Below are positions 31,937 to 40,903 of a stretch of DNA of 64,000 nucleotides, piece by piece; position 1 is the stretch's first letter, and the number at the start of each line of letters is the position of its first letter. The position numbers were made by a program, and so were the translations under genes. This DNA comes from Burkholderia sp. Ac-20365 (GTDB lineage Bacteria; Pseudomonadota; Gammaproteobacteria; Burkholderiales; Burkholderiaceae). The stretch is taken from positions 62,001 to 126,000 of the forward strand of contig NZ_JAAGPI010000008.1 in the NCBI RefSeq assembly GCF_017104715.1, given 5' to 3'. The notes beneath the pieces are model-generated. The model was not told the origin of the DNA, searched no databases, and saw nothing but the letters and a program-made list of their open reading frames with translations.

Positions 31937-34282
31937 TCACCAGTGCTCGGCCGTGGGCCACGGCAAACGCTGCAGCGACCAGTCGAGTTCCGCGCCGACC
32001 ACGCAACGCCCGACGTCCGACTGCAACGCGACGGTGACCGCAATGCACGGCCTGCCGCTCGCGAGCGACAGATACGGGCTGCTCGTAATCGGCACGCCTG
32101 GCCTCAGCACGGCATTGCGGAAATACGGCCGATGGTCCCAGCGCGCATCGCGCGGATTCGCGACAGGATGCAGCGAGCCACCGTCGATCACGGACGCCTT
32201 GCCTGTCACTTCATGACCGATCTGCCGGCCCGTATCGTCGAGCACGAAGCAGCTGATGCACAGTTCCATCTGCGCGAGATCGTAGAACGCGTCGTTGAGC
32301 GGTACGCCTCGCAGCCACGCATCGACGCCGACATCGAGCGCCCGCCGGTACGGCAGCACTTCGGATTCGAACAGCGCGTGCTGATGCGCGCGCCCTTCCG
32401 CGATCACATCGAATGCGTGGTCGATGCGCCGGTGCACGGCATCGGGCGGCGTGACGGTGGGCGCCGGACGTCCCAGCAGATAACCCTGTGCGAAATCGAC
32501 GTTCGACTCGACAGCGAGAATCAGTTGCTCGGTCGTCTCGACGCCTTCCACGACCACCAGCATGCCCGCCTGATGCAGCAGCGACACGAGCTTCGGCAGA
32601 ATCGGCTGATCCGCGCCGGGGCTCTTCGCGCGAATCAGTTCGCCATCCAGCTTCACGAGATCGGGCCGGATGCGCAGCAGGCGGTCGAGGTTCGAATGGC
32701 CTGCGCCAAAATCGTCGACGGCAATCAGGAAGCCGTGATCGCGATACTGCCCTGCCGCGCGCGACATGTCGTCGACGCTGCCGCCGTGCGATTCCAGCAG
32801 TTCGAGCACCACACGCCCGGGTGGAATGCCCGCGTCTCGCGCGATCTGCGCGAGCTGATCGGGATAACCGTCGGCGACGAAGGTGGCGGGAAGGATGTTC
32901 AGGAAGACCCATGCGTCGTCGGGAATCAGACGGCGCGCGTTGTTCAGATGCAGCGCGTGGCTGGTGCGATCCAGTTCGCCCTGATCGGTGAATGGCTTCG
33001 GCGAAAACAGCTCGGCGGGCGGCACCTGCGCGCCGTCCTCACGCTCACCGCGCAGCAGGGCCTCGAAGCCGACCTGCTTCTGATGCGACAGGCTGTAGAG
33101 CGGCTGGAAATGCGAGGTCAGCCAGAAATCGTCCCATTGCTGGCGGACCGGCTGCGACGCCATGCCGTCGTCCGCGCGAGCGTGCGTCCAGGTCAGGCGC
33201 ACCGGGTCGACCAACGTTGCGCGCTCGGCGCACACGCGGTTGCGGCCCGAATACTTCGCGCGCAACAGCGCCTCGTCAGCACGGTCGAGCAGCGCCATCA
33301 CGCTTTCGCCCGGCCGGTATTCCGCGACGCCGAAGCTCGCGCTCAACTGGCCGTCAGGGCGCGCAATCTTGCCGATCGCCGTGCGCAGCGTTTCGGCCAG
33401 TTGCGCGGCGGGGCGAAGCGCGGCGTCGTGCAGCAGCGCGAATTCTTCGCCGCCGATGCGGCTCACGATATCGCCCGCCGCCGTCATTTCTTTCAGCACG
33501 CGCGCGACATCCGACAGCGCCTGATCGCCGACCGCATGCCCAAACTGGTCGTTGAGTGACTTGAAATAGTCGATATCGAGAAAAATCGCGCTGGTCTTCG
33601 CGCTGCTATCGAGCTTCGACAGCCGCAGCGCCGCCTGCTCGAGAAATGCGCGGCGGTTTTGCAGGCCCGTGAGCGGATCGGTCGCCGCGAGTCGCGCGAG
33701 CCGGTCTTCGAGCAGGAAGTGATTGCGCCGGAACCAGTAGAAGCCAAAGTGGAACACCGCCGATGTCGGCACCGCGATCAGAATCCACATCCAGCACACG
33801 ACGCTGACGTCGCCGCGCGGATGCGGCAGGCTCAGCAGAAACGGCACGCCCGCCGCGTAGAACAACGCCGTGCCGATCCAGAAGTGTGCTGGCGTGAGCC
33901 ACAGCGGCGCCGCGCAGATGGAAATCACCACCATTGCGGGCAGCGCCCATAACAGCGGCTCGTCGAGTCCGGCCACGCTCAACGCAAGCCCGGACAACAG
34001 CACGAGCGTATATGCGACACCTATGCCGCCGAACACCCAGGTGCTCTTCGTGCGTGGTATGGCGACCACGAGCAGCGCCAGCACGAGCGCGCACGCGAGC
34101 CGCCACGCGATCGGCACGGCCGGCCCGGCAACGAGGCTGCGTGCGCACGCGAAGGTGATGTACGCGACGACGGTAAACGCCATCGTCACGGTCGAAAGGG
34201 GTCGCTGATGATCCAGCGAACGTCGATGAAACCGGCTTCTAAATCCGGCGTCGGACGTCTGTTCCGTCGGGGAGAAAAGCAT
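31937..34282 (-). CDS. Membrane GGDEF-EAL protein with extra C-terminal sensory domain
   Basis: About 781 residues. Five to six membrane helices (35-185) precede a GGDEF domain (DPLTGLQNRRAF near 202-213, GGEEF at 277-281) and an EAL domain (GFEALLRG at about 405-412, FLNILPATF, LELLES, AVDDFGAGHSN, VVVEGVET, QGYLLGRP) with the metal and catalytic residues present. There is no RxxD I-site before GGEEF. About 150 further residues follow, with CISCFVLDDTGRQIG and WDHRPYFRNAVLRPGVPITS, resembling a PAS/Cache fold, an unusual place for a sensor. ATG 34282 is taken as start; TTG 34288 is an alternative. Which activity dominates cannot be told. Confidence 0.9.
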   Translation of the reverse strand: MLFSPTEQTSDAGFRSRFHRRSLDHQRPLSTVTMAFTVVAYITFACARSLVAGPAVPIAWRLACALVLALLVVAIPRTKSTWVFGGIGVAYTLVLLSGLALSVAGLDEPLLWALPAMVVISICAAPLWLTPAHFWIGTALFYAAGVPFLLSLPHPRGDVSVVCWMWILIAVPTSAVFHFGFYWFRRNHFLLEDRLARLAATDPLTGLQNRRAFLEQAALRLSKLDSSAKTSAIFLDIDYFKSLNDQFGHAVGDQALSDVARVLKEMTAAGDIVSRIGGEEFALLHDAALRPAAQLAETLRTAIGKIARPDGQLSASFGVAEYRPGESVMALLDRADEALLRAKYSGRNRVCAERATLVDPVRLTWTHARADDGMASQPVRQQWDDFWLTSHFQPLYSLSHQKQVGFEALLRGEREDGAQVPPAELFSPKPFTDQGELDRTSHALHLNNARRLIPDDAWVFLNILPATFVADGYPDQLAQIARDAGIPPGRVVLELLESHGGSVDDMSRAAGQYRDHGFLIAVDDFGAGHSNLDRLLRIRPDLVKLDGELIRAKSPGADQPILPKLVSLLHQAGMLVVVEGVETTEQLILAVESNVDFAQGYLLGRPAPTVTPPDAVHRRIDHAFDVIAEGRAHQHALFESEVLPYRRALDVGVDAWLRGVPLNDAFYDLAQMELCISCFVLDDTGRQIGHEVTGKASVIDGGSLHPVANPRDARWDHRPYFRNAVLRPGVPITSSPYLSLASGRPCIAVTVALQSDVGRCVVGAELDWSLQRLPWPTAEHW

Positions 34283-34507
34283 TATCAACTCAGGCCAGTT
34301 CCAGTCACTCTGCCGATGTATAACGGCAGCAAAGGCCTGAGGTTAATACCTCACATCAATTCGCACAGACGGGCGGTGCATGCCAGCCCGTCTGCTTCGT
34401 TTGACATTTGACGTTTGACAGGACGACGAGTTTGCATGCGATGCAAATTCAGTTGCAGATGCAACCTTCTATTCCCTTTATGTGGGAAAAACTGCATGCC
34501 GCACGCA

Positions 34508-35143
34508 TTAAAGTGGCGGCCGCTGCAATTGGACCCAGCGCTGCACGGAAGGCCTTTGCCATTGATGCCGCGCGTAGCTGGCCAGATGCTGCGGCACATC
34601 GTCGCCGTGCAGTACGAGCCGGTTGAGCATCAGCGCGAGGTCCACGTCAGCGATACACCAGTCGTCGAACAGTTGTGTCGCGCCTGGTGTCAGCCAGGCG
34701 TCGCACGCCGAGAAGAGCTTGTCGGCAGCCTTGTGCGCGTCGGCCGAGAGCGCCTCGCGCCGCGCGCCGTAGAACACCACTTCCGTCGGACGCTCGCTGC
34801 GGATGGGCATCAGGTCGCTGCGCAGCCACGCCTGAATCTGGCGCGCCCGCGCGCGTTGTTTCGTGTCAGCCGGATAAAGCGGCGTGCCTTCGAACGCATC
34901 GTCGATGTATTCGGTGATCGCCGACGACTCCGATAACGCGAACCCGTCATGCACCAGCGTCGGCACGCGCTGCGTTACCGAGGTGGCCGCATAGTCGCGT
35001 GCGTTGTTGGCGTGACAGCCGAGATCGATGGTGCGCAGGTCGAATGTCAGATGCTTTTCGTGAAGCGCGACGAACACCGACATCGCGTAGGGACTGGCGA
35101 ATTGCGTGTCCGCATAAAGAAGCAGTGAGTTGGCCGACGACAT
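34508..35143 (-). CDS. Glutathione S-transferase (YfcF-like)
   Basis: A 211-residue protein with the two-domain GST fold. The N-terminal thioredoxin-like part has LLLYADTQFASPYAMSVFVA, with the cis-proline region in RVPTLVHDGFALSESSAI (the SES signature binds glutathione). The helical C-terminal domain includes PRxTSS-like RPTEVVFYG and WCIADVDLALMLNRL with the conserved N-capping motif ADVDLA. Closest in pattern to YfcF-type enzymes, which have peroxidase activity. No genes for a specific substrate lie nearby. Confidence 0.88.
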   Translation of the reverse strand: MSSANSLLLYADTQFASPYAMSVFVALHEKHLTFDLRTIDLGCHANNARDYAATSVTQRVPTLVHDGFALSESSAITEYIDDAFEGTPLYPADTKQRARARQIQAWLRSDLMPIRSERPTEVVFYGARREALSADAHKAADKLFSACDAWLTPGATQLFDDWCIADVDLALMLNRLVLHGDDVPQHLASYARHQWQRPSVQRWVQLQRPPL

Positions 35144-35200
35144 AGACTCCTTGCAGGCGTGCGTGATGAAGGTGACGGTTCTGGAACGCGCCCTCTTCGA

Positions 35201-35701
35201 CTACAGCACGAGTTCGAGAAAGCGCGTTCCCGGCACGGGATTCGCATAGTACGCAGCCGTCTCCGTGAAGCCGAGACGCTCGTACAGCCGTTGCGCGAAA
35301 GCCGTTTGAGGTACCGAATCTAGCACGAGCTTCGCGTAGCCGAGCGACTTCGCCTTGTCGATCACGGCCTCCATCAGTTTTTCGCCAAGCGCGAGCCCAC
35401 GGTATGCGGGCCGCACATAAAGCCGCTTCACTTCGGCGACTTCATCCGAATGACGCAGCAGCCCGCCACAGCCTGCAAACTCGCCATCACCTTCGGCAAC
35501 GAAGAACATGCCCGAGGGCAAGGTGTAGTTCTTCTCGAACGACTGCATTTCTTCTTCGAAGCCGCGATACGACAGGTCCATATCGAGCCACTTCACGTAC
35601 TCGCGAACGATCTCGACCAGACGTGCCGTGTCGCCCGGGAAAGCCGCTTCGCGTATGTGCGGAAGCAGCAGAGGCCTGGCTGGAGTCATGGAAGTCGTCA
35701 T
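35201..35701 (-). CDS. GNAT family N-acetyltransferase
   Basis: A 166-residue acetyl-CoA-dependent enzyme. The fold landmarks are SGMFFVAEGDGEFAGCGGLL (strands), AEVKRLYVRPAYRGLALGEK with the RGLALG pyrophosphate-binding loop, LMEAVIDKAKSLGYAKLVLD and the closing LYERLGFTETAAYYANPVPG. It resembles small amino-acid or peptide acetyltransferases. It is in the same direction as the GST gene, 57 bp away, so co-transcription is possible. Substrate is unknown. Confidence 0.88.
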   Translation of the reverse strand: MTTSMTPARPLLLPHIREAAFPGDTARLVEIVREYVKWLDMDLSYRGFEEEMQSFEKNYTLPSGMFFVAEGDGEFAGCGGLLRHSDEVAEVKRLYVRPAYRGLALGEKLMEAVIDKAKSLGYAKLVLDSVPQTAFAQRLYERLGFTETAAYYANPVPGTRFLELVL

Positions 35702-35920
35702 GTCGCCCTCGTGCTGAAAACCGGATCAACCGTATGGCACCCAGCGTAGCGCGCACGGCAGCACGCGGTCTTGAACGTTTGTGCACGCGCCTTCTCTTTC
35801 ACATTCTCACGAGCGCGCAACTTCTGGTAAGCAATCGGCTTTATCGCCCGTTGCTCGCCGGAATGCGCGCGCACGCGCCACCTATGCTTGCTCATCGAGA
35901 TTATCTGCATCGAGGGGCCA

Positions 35921-36067
35921 ATGCGCTTTACCACTGCTTCCATCCTGATCGCGGCCGTCCTGTGTCTGCAAGGATGCGCGACGTCGCTTCAGACCTTCAT
36001 GCTGGGCGGCCTCGTCGGCGCGGCCGCGGGCATCAGCGCCGTTACCTGCGTCGTCGTTTGTCACTAG
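35921..36067 (+). CDS. Small lipoprotein, 48 aa
   Basis: ATG 35921 follows CGAGGGGCCA and encodes a typical lipoprotein signal (MRFTTASILIAAVLCLQGC) whose lipobox ends at Cys19. The mature part is only about 30 residues: ATSLQTFMLGGLVGAAAGIS, then a hydrophobic Val/Cys-rich tail ending CVVVCH, which may form a glycine-zipper-like membrane helix. The stop lies 6 bp before the next gene, so the two are probably co-translated. No family is assigned. Confidence 0.65.
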   Translation: MRFTTASILIAAVLCLQGCATSLQTFMLGGLVGAAAGISAVTCVVVCH

Positions 36068-36073
36068 GTTTCC

Positions 36074-36670
36074 ATGCGAATGAAGCTCAACCGTTACCTC
36101 ATCGCGTCGCTCGGGATGCTGGCAGCAGCCAGCGCGCATGCGACCAGCTTCAACTGCGCAATCGCGCATTCGACGGCGGAAACGCTGATCTGCCACACCG
36201 AAGCGCTGTCGAAAGCCGACGACGAACTCGGCAAGCTGTTCAGGCTCGCGCAGAAACAGGCCGCCGACCGTCGCGCGTATAGAAAAGACAGCGACAGCAA
36301 ATGGGCCTGGCGTGAAGAGAACTGCAAGGATGTCGCGTGCCTGACCGACTGGTACTCGACGCGCATCGACGAAATTCGCGAGCAATTGCACAAGCCTTCG
36401 CCCACTGAAGAGCGCGCCAAACCCGTCGATGCGGATCTGGCTGCCGTGAGCAAGCCCGCAGGCAAGCCAAAGACGCTCGATACGCAGGCGTTCAACCGCG
36501 ACGACCAGCAATGCACGGCCACGACGCAAGACCTGGTGCCGCCCGTGCAATGCAATAACGTGCTGGAAAAGCGCACGCAATGGCAGGCGCGCGAGCCGGC
36601 ATCGGATGGCTGGTTCTGCGGCGTCGCGATGATCGCGCCGCCTTCCGCTGAAAGCGGCGCATCGCAATAG
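36074..36670 (+). CDS. Exported LprI-like (lysozyme inhibitor LprI N-terminal) protein
   Basis: A 198-residue secreted protein with a signal peptide (LNRYLIASLGMLAAASAHA). The first 90 mature residues show the LprI/PF07007 pattern: SFNCAIAHSTAETLICHTEA, LSKADDELGKLFRLAQKQ, then WAWREENCKDVACLTDWYST, with four cysteines that likely form two disulfides. The C-terminal part is linker-rich (KPAGKPKTLD) with more cysteines (DDQQCTATTQDLVPPVQC). Members inhibit lysozyme or act in the envelope. It lies 6 bp after a small lipoprotein gene. Confidence 0.8.
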   Translation: MRMKLNRYLIASLGMLAAASAHATSFNCAIAHSTAETLICHTEALSKADDELGKLFRLAQKQAADRRAYRKDSDSKWAWREENCKDVACLTDWYSTRIDEIREQLHKPSPTEERAKPVDADLAAVSKPAGKPKTLDTQAFNRDDQQCTATTQDLVPPVQCNNVLEKRTQWQAREPASDGWFCGVAMIAPPSAESGASQ

Positions 36671-36710
36671 CCGGTTCAAGCGCTACCGCACGAAACGAAG
36701 CCCCCAAAAA

Positions 36711-36742
36711 AAAAGCTCGAACGTCGAAACGTTCGAGCTTTT
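36711..36742. terminator. Bidirectional terminator between LprI-like gene and TonB receptor
   Basis: AAGCTCGAACGT-CGAA-ACGTTCGAGCTT is a perfect 12-bp stem with a CGAA loop, flanked by A-runs on the left and T-runs on the right. It can terminate transcription from both converging genes. Confidence 0.9.
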
Positions 36743-36763
36743 TTCGTTGTGCCTGCAACCGGA

Positions 36764-38998
36764 TCAGAACTGAAGCGTCGCGCTCGCCACGGCCGTTCGC
36801 GTTGCGCCCGGCAACGCGTAGTAGCCATACGCGGACGTCCAGTAGTGACGATTGAACAGATTGTTGATGCCTGCGCGGAACGTCACGTCCTTGCCGCCGA
36901 TGCGCGTTTCGTATTTGCCGCTCAGGTCGAACAGCGTGTAAGCCGGCACGAACTGCGTATTCGCCGCATCGACAGCCATGTTGCCGACATATTTGCCGCC
37001 GAATGCGAGCGTCAGCTGACGCAGGTACGACGGGTTGTATTCGACCCGGCCCGTCGCCGTGAAGCGGGGCGTTGCATAGATGCGCTTGCCTTCGATCGTC
37101 GTATCGTCGATATCGACTGCCTTCGCGTTCAGCCACATCACGCCGCCGAGGAAGCGCCAGTCGTTCGCCAGCTGCACCCAGCCGCTTGCGTCGACGCCCG
37201 TGTAGCGCTTCGTGCCGCTTTGCACGTACACGTTTTCCGTGTTCGTGTACTCGTAGCCCTGATCGACGCGGAACAGCGCGATATTGGCGCCCCACTTCTT
37301 ACGATCCGTCTTGAAGCCCACTTCATACTGCTTGCTGCGCAGCGGCCCATAAGTCTGTCCGTAGTTCACGTTCAGATTGCTGGCCGCGCCGCCTTGCTGC
37401 AGCGATTCGACGTAGCTCGCGTAGACGGTCGAATACGGATCGGTCTTGAACATGACCGCGACGGTCGGCGTGACCGGGTTCGCGCTATAGCCCGCGCTGA
37501 CCGTGTAATCCGTGTTGTACGAAGTCTGCTTGAACTGCGTGTAACGCAAGCCGAGCAGCACCGACAGCCGCGACGTGATGTCGACGGTATCGCTCGCGTA
37601 CAACGCGCTTTGCGACGTGTACGACTGGCGATACATGTTCTCGCCGATATGCACTTCGTCGTTCGTCAGCAGCGTGCTGGTGTACAGATTGCCGATGCCA
37701 AGGCTATAGCCGTCGTTCCAGCCCGTGCTGTTGTCGTAGACGCTGGTCTGCGTCTGATAGCCCGCGCCGAACACGACGTCATGCTTGACGCTGCCGGTGT
37801 TGAACTTGCCTTCCACCATTGCATCGACGTTCTGGTAGAAGTAACGCGTGAGCGCTGCGTAAAGCGTGTTCGAGTAATCGCCCGCGTTGTTGTAGATGTA
37901 CAGCAGGCTGTCGGAGTTGTAGCGGTTTTCCTTGGCGAAGCGGTACTTCAGGCTCGCGTGCCAGTTGTCGTTGATCCGGTAGTCGAGGCCCGTGCCGAAC
38001 GACGCCATCTCCGTCTCGTAGTAGTTCTGCGGCTGCGTCAGGTTGCGGCTGATCGAGCTCGCATTGGGAATGCCGACGCCCGAACCGAAGTACATCGCGA
38101 ACAGCGTGCCATTCGTTTTGCGCTTCTGATAGAACGCATCCATGCTCCAGACGAGGTCCGGCGTGATGCGGAAATCGAGCGCGACGGATGCAACCTGACG
38201 GCGCAGATGGCCGTTCGCTTCGGCCGTATTGCCGTCTTCGTTCACGAGGTTGAAGCGGTAACCGATGCGGTCGTCGGGGCCGAAGCGCCCGCCCACGTCG
38301 AGCTTTTCACTGAACACGCCCGCCGACTGATAACCCACCGACACGCTGCGGTACGGCGTATCCGTCGGACGCTTGACCACGTAGTTGACGATGCCGCCCG
38401 GCGAGCCGAAGCCGTACATGAAGCCCGACAGGCCCTTGAGCAGTTGCACCTGTTCGAACGGCTCGAGCGGAAGATCGGTGTCCCACGACGGAAAGCTCTG
38501 ACCGTCGACCTTCACGCCATTGAGCTGGTCGATCTGCAGGCCGCGCACGCTGAACACGGAGTTCTCGGCCGTCGCGTTATCGCCGACGATCGTCACCGAC
38601 GGGTCGTACTTGAACAGATCATTGGCCGTGTTGGCGAACAGATCCTTCGCGTCCTCGCTCGTCTTCACGTTGGTCGAGAACGGCGTGTCCACCTGCGCGC
38701 GCGTGCCCAACGCACCCGCGCTGATGTTTTCGCTGTCGGTTGCCAGATCGCGTTTGGCCGCCACCTTCACGGACGGCAGCGTCTTGTCCTGCTGCTGCGT
38801 CGACTGTGCGCTCGTGTCCGTCGAATCCGTCGCGGATTGCGCCCACGCCGCCGAACTCACCGACGACAGCGCGACACCCGCACTGACCAGAAGCGCCGCA
38901 CCGAGCGGCAGGCGCGTCGCGCCCGGCAAGCGGCTGGCGCGGCGAACTAAAGCACGCGCGCCGGCGGCGCGCCCCCTGAAAGGCGTGTGGTCTGTCAT
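36764..38998 (-). CDS. TonB-dependent siderophore receptor
   Basis: About 744 residues. A long basic leader precedes a signal sequence (LPLGAALLVSAGVALSSVSS). The plug domain contains KDLFANTANDLFKYDPSV and FSVRGLQIDQLNGVKVDGQ, and the barrel ends with the canonical C-terminal aromatic ATLQF. The sequence GFGSPGGIVNYVVKRP is typical of ferric-siderophore receptors of the FhuA/FecA/FpvA type. No TonB box or extra N-terminal signalling domain was identified. A Fur box lies upstream, indicating iron repression. The start ATG 38998 was chosen over 39022 because it fits the signal sequence better. Confidence 0.92.
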   Translation of the reverse strand: MTDHTPFRGRAAGARALVRRASRLPGATRLPLGAALLVSAGVALSSVSSAAWAQSATDSTDTSAQSTQQQDKTLPSVKVAAKRDLATDSENISAGALGTRAQVDTPFSTNVKTSEDAKDLFANTANDLFKYDPSVTIVGDNATAENSVFSVRGLQIDQLNGVKVDGQSFPSWDTDLPLEPFEQVQLLKGLSGFMYGFGSPGGIVNYVVKRPTDTPYRSVSVGYQSAGVFSEKLDVGGRFGPDDRIGYRFNLVNEDGNTAEANGHLRRQVASVALDFRITPDLVWSMDAFYQKRKTNGTLFAMYFGSGVGIPNASSISRNLTQPQNYYETEMASFGTGLDYRINDNWHASLKYRFAKENRYNSDSLLYIYNNAGDYSNTLYAALTRYFYQNVDAMVEGKFNTGSVKHDVVFGAGYQTQTSVYDNSTGWNDGYSLGIGNLYTSTLLTNDEVHIGENMYRQSYTSQSALYASDTVDITSRLSVLLGLRYTQFKQTSYNTDYTVSAGYSANPVTPTVAVMFKTDPYSTVYASYVESLQQGGAASNLNVNYGQTYGPLRSKQYEVGFKTDRKKWGANIALFRVDQGYEYTNTENVYVQSGTKRYTGVDASGWVQLANDWRFLGGVMWLNAKAVDIDDTTIEGKRIYATPRFTATGRVEYNPSYLRQLTLAFGGKYVGNMAVDAANTQFVPAYTLFDLSGKYETRIGGKDVTFRAGINNLFNRHYWTSAYGYYALPGATRTAVASATLQF

Positions 38999-39058
38999 GT
39001 CGTCGTTGTCGGTGCGGCGCACGAGGCGCGATTAAGCGGATTGAAAGCGCGCAATCTT

Positions 39059-39079
39059 AATAAGATTTATTCTCATTTG
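39059..39079 (-). promoter_or_regulatory. Fur box
   Basis: On the plus strand AATAAGATTTATTCTCATT reads, on the minus strand, AATGAGAATAAATCTTATT, the AAATGAGAAT-type half-site pair of Burkholderia Fur boxes. It lies about 60 bp before the TonB receptor start. Confidence 0.7.
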
Positions 39080-39201
39080 CAATACGCGTATGACATTTTT
39101 TCTTTCCGAGTCTTTCCGCCAGGCTTCACGCGACGACGGTTGCGCGCACGTATGAAGCCGCGACGGTAGACTTTTCGCCTGATCTAACCGAGGAGCGCCT
39201 C

Positions 39202-39549
39202 TTGAACACGCCCGACATCGTTTATCTCTTTTCATACGGCACGCTGCAGGACCGCAACGTTCAGCTTTCGAGCTTTGGCCGCGAACTCACCGGCCACCGC
39301 GACGCGCTGCCCGGCTACGCGCAGACGATGCTCGCGATCGGCGATCCGAAGGTCGTCGAGATCAGCGGCAAGACGCATCACCCCGTCGTGCGCCCGAGCA
39401 ACAATCCCGCCGACGAAGTGGCGGGCACCGTGTTCGAAATCACCCACCAGGAACTCCTCGCCGCCGACGAGTACGAGGTGTCCGACTACAAACGCGTGCT
39501 CGTCAAGCTGAAGTCCGGCATCGACGCCTGGGTGTATATCGCCGCGTAA
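39202..39549 (+). CDS. Gamma-glutamylcyclotransferase family protein
   Basis: A 115-residue AIG2/GGCT-fold protein starting at TTG 39202 with GAGGAGCGCC upstream. The signature FSYGTLQDRNVQLSSFGRE begins the barrel, and the conserved acidic residue is expected in the helix ITHQELLAADEYEVSDYKRV. Family members open gamma-glutamyl or related amides to 5-oxoproline. The ending SGIDAWVYIAA is typical. There is no operon partner; it is divergent from the TonB receptor. Confidence 0.88.
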   Translation: MNTPDIVYLFSYGTLQDRNVQLSSFGRELTGHRDALPGYAQTMLAIGDPKVVEISGKTHHPVVRPSNNPADEVAGTVFEITHQELLAADEYEVSDYKRVLVKLKSGIDAWVYIAA

Positions 39550-39658
39550 CAGATACGGCCTTTTTGCTTACGCCGCCTTACCAGCCCTAAAGTTGTGCAT
39601 GCAACCAGACGTTAGCGCCATCAGTGCAACTGGATTTCGCGACTGAAGGAGGCGTGCA

Positions 39659-40162
39659 ATGGTAAGCAGTGTCGGATATGGGACGGCGTCCGCGCCGTCG
39701 ACGCATCGCGCTTCCGTGTCCGGCGACGCATCGGCGCAAACTGCGCAATCGACGGATGTCAGCGCGGCGAGTGCCGTGCGGAACGACACGAAGCAGGACG
39801 CGGCAACGAAAGCTGCGCAACCCGGCGTCACCGTCAGCATTTCGCCCGAAGGCGCGGCGGCGGCTTCGCGCGCGCAGCAGGCAGAGAGGGTGAATCAGGC
39901 GGACCCGGACACGGCGGTGGCATCGACAGGCACGGACACAGATTCGCCGGCCTCGACCGACACCACGACCGAAACGGACGAAGCAGCGAACGGTACGGAC
40001 GGCAGCACCGCAAACGTTTCACCCGTCAAGGCGTTTGCGTATGGTGCATTGGGACTGGAGCGGCCGGATCAGCCGAGGGACGAACAGAATGCCTTCTACA
40101 CCGCGGGCAAATGGCTCGCGGCAGGCCTGACGGTCGGGGGATTGATCTCGCTGCTCGCGTGA
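39659..40162 (+). CDS. Hypothetical Ala/Thr-rich protein with C-terminal hydrophobic segment
   Basis: A 167-residue product with a perfect ribosome binding site (GAAGGAGGCGTGCA) before ATG 39659. Most of it is low complexity (Ala, Ser, Thr, Asp, as in TDTDSPASTDTTTETDEAAN), and a short helix SPEGAAAASRAQQAERVNQ is the only structured part in the first 100 residues. The C-terminus has NAFYTAGKWLAAGLTVGGLI, a single hydrophobic segment. No family is recognised. Confidence 0.6.
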   Translation: MVSSVGYGTASAPSTHRASVSGDASAQTAQSTDVSAASAVRNDTKQDAATKAAQPGVTVSISPEGAAAASRAQQAERVNQADPDTAVASTGTDTDSPASTDTTTETDEAANGTDGSTANVSPVKAFAYGALGLERPDQPRDEQNAFYTAGKWLAAGLTVGGLISLLA

Positions 40163-40198
40163 TGCGGGCAGCGAGTAAAACGCCAGATTAGCGCTGCG

Positions 40199-40618
40199 TT
40201 AGCGCTTCGGCGGGACGGGTGCGGGATGCTTGTCGAGCGTCTCGACATCTTCGTCGAGACTCTTGCGGATCGTGTCGATCGCCTGATCGACGTTGGCCGG
40301 CTTCAACTGGTTGCGTGCCAGCGCGAGATACACGTAGTGACGCAGCGCGGGGTCGTGCGTCTTCGTCAGCACGTCGTGATAGACCGCGTTCATTTCCGAG
40401 TCGCGCCCGCTCATGTCGTACAGACGCTGCAGATGCTCGAGGTCGTTGATGACCGCAAAACCGGGACCATGCGGCGGCGGGCCATCATGGGGCGGCCCGT
40501 CATGCATCGCGCCGTCGTGCGGAGGCGGAAGATCGGGCGAAGGCGGCACTTGCGCGTGCGCGGCGGACGTCAGCGCGACGAGCGCGGCGAGAAGAAAAAT
40601 TCGTTTCAGCGAGATCAT
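40199..40618 (-). CDS. Exported His/Pro-rich small protein, 139 aa
   Basis: The start at ATG 40618 is chosen because it begins a signal peptide (MISLKRIFLLAALVALTSA, cleavage after AHA). The mature part opens with a repeated PPHDGAMHDGPPHDGPPPHG segment, which may bind metal, and ends with a helical region (INDLEHLQRLYDMSGRDSEM and AVYHDVLTKTHDPALRHYVY). No family is recognised. The His/Asp/Pro run suggests a periplasmic metal-related role, which is inference. Confidence 0.65.
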   Translation of the reverse strand: MISLKRIFLLAALVALTSAAHAQVPPSPDLPPPHDGAMHDGPPHDGPPPHGPGFAVINDLEHLQRLYDMSGRDSEMNAVYHDVLTKTHDPALRHYVYLALARNQLKPANVDQAIDTIRKSLDEDVETLDKHPAPVPPKR

Positions 40619-40903
40619 GGCGATCGGCAGGAACAACGCCTGCCCTTGCAGTAATGAAGACGCTGAAACGATATCAATGCGGCCCATGGGTTGGGAGGCT
40701 CGCCGCCAGGCGCCAGCTTACGCAGGCTTTCACGTATCACATGCGCGCTGGCTGGCAATTGCACGCTGACAGGCACTGCGCTCCGTCCGATCGGCCCACC
40801 TGGCCGCCGTGCGCCGATAACACGAGACAGAAGCGGAAAGGCGGTGAAAGACGAACTGTCATTCACCGCCACGGTCAGCGCATCGAAGACATCGTGAACA
40901 CGC

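Noticed and set aside
31802..33559. A 585-codon plus-strand ORF over the GGDEF-EAL gene
   Set aside because: Overlaps conserved EAL and GGDEF motifs on the other strand.
36749..38950. A 733-codon plus-strand ORF opposite the TonB receptor
   Set aside because: Shadow of the receptor; highly repetitive Arg/Val composition without domains.
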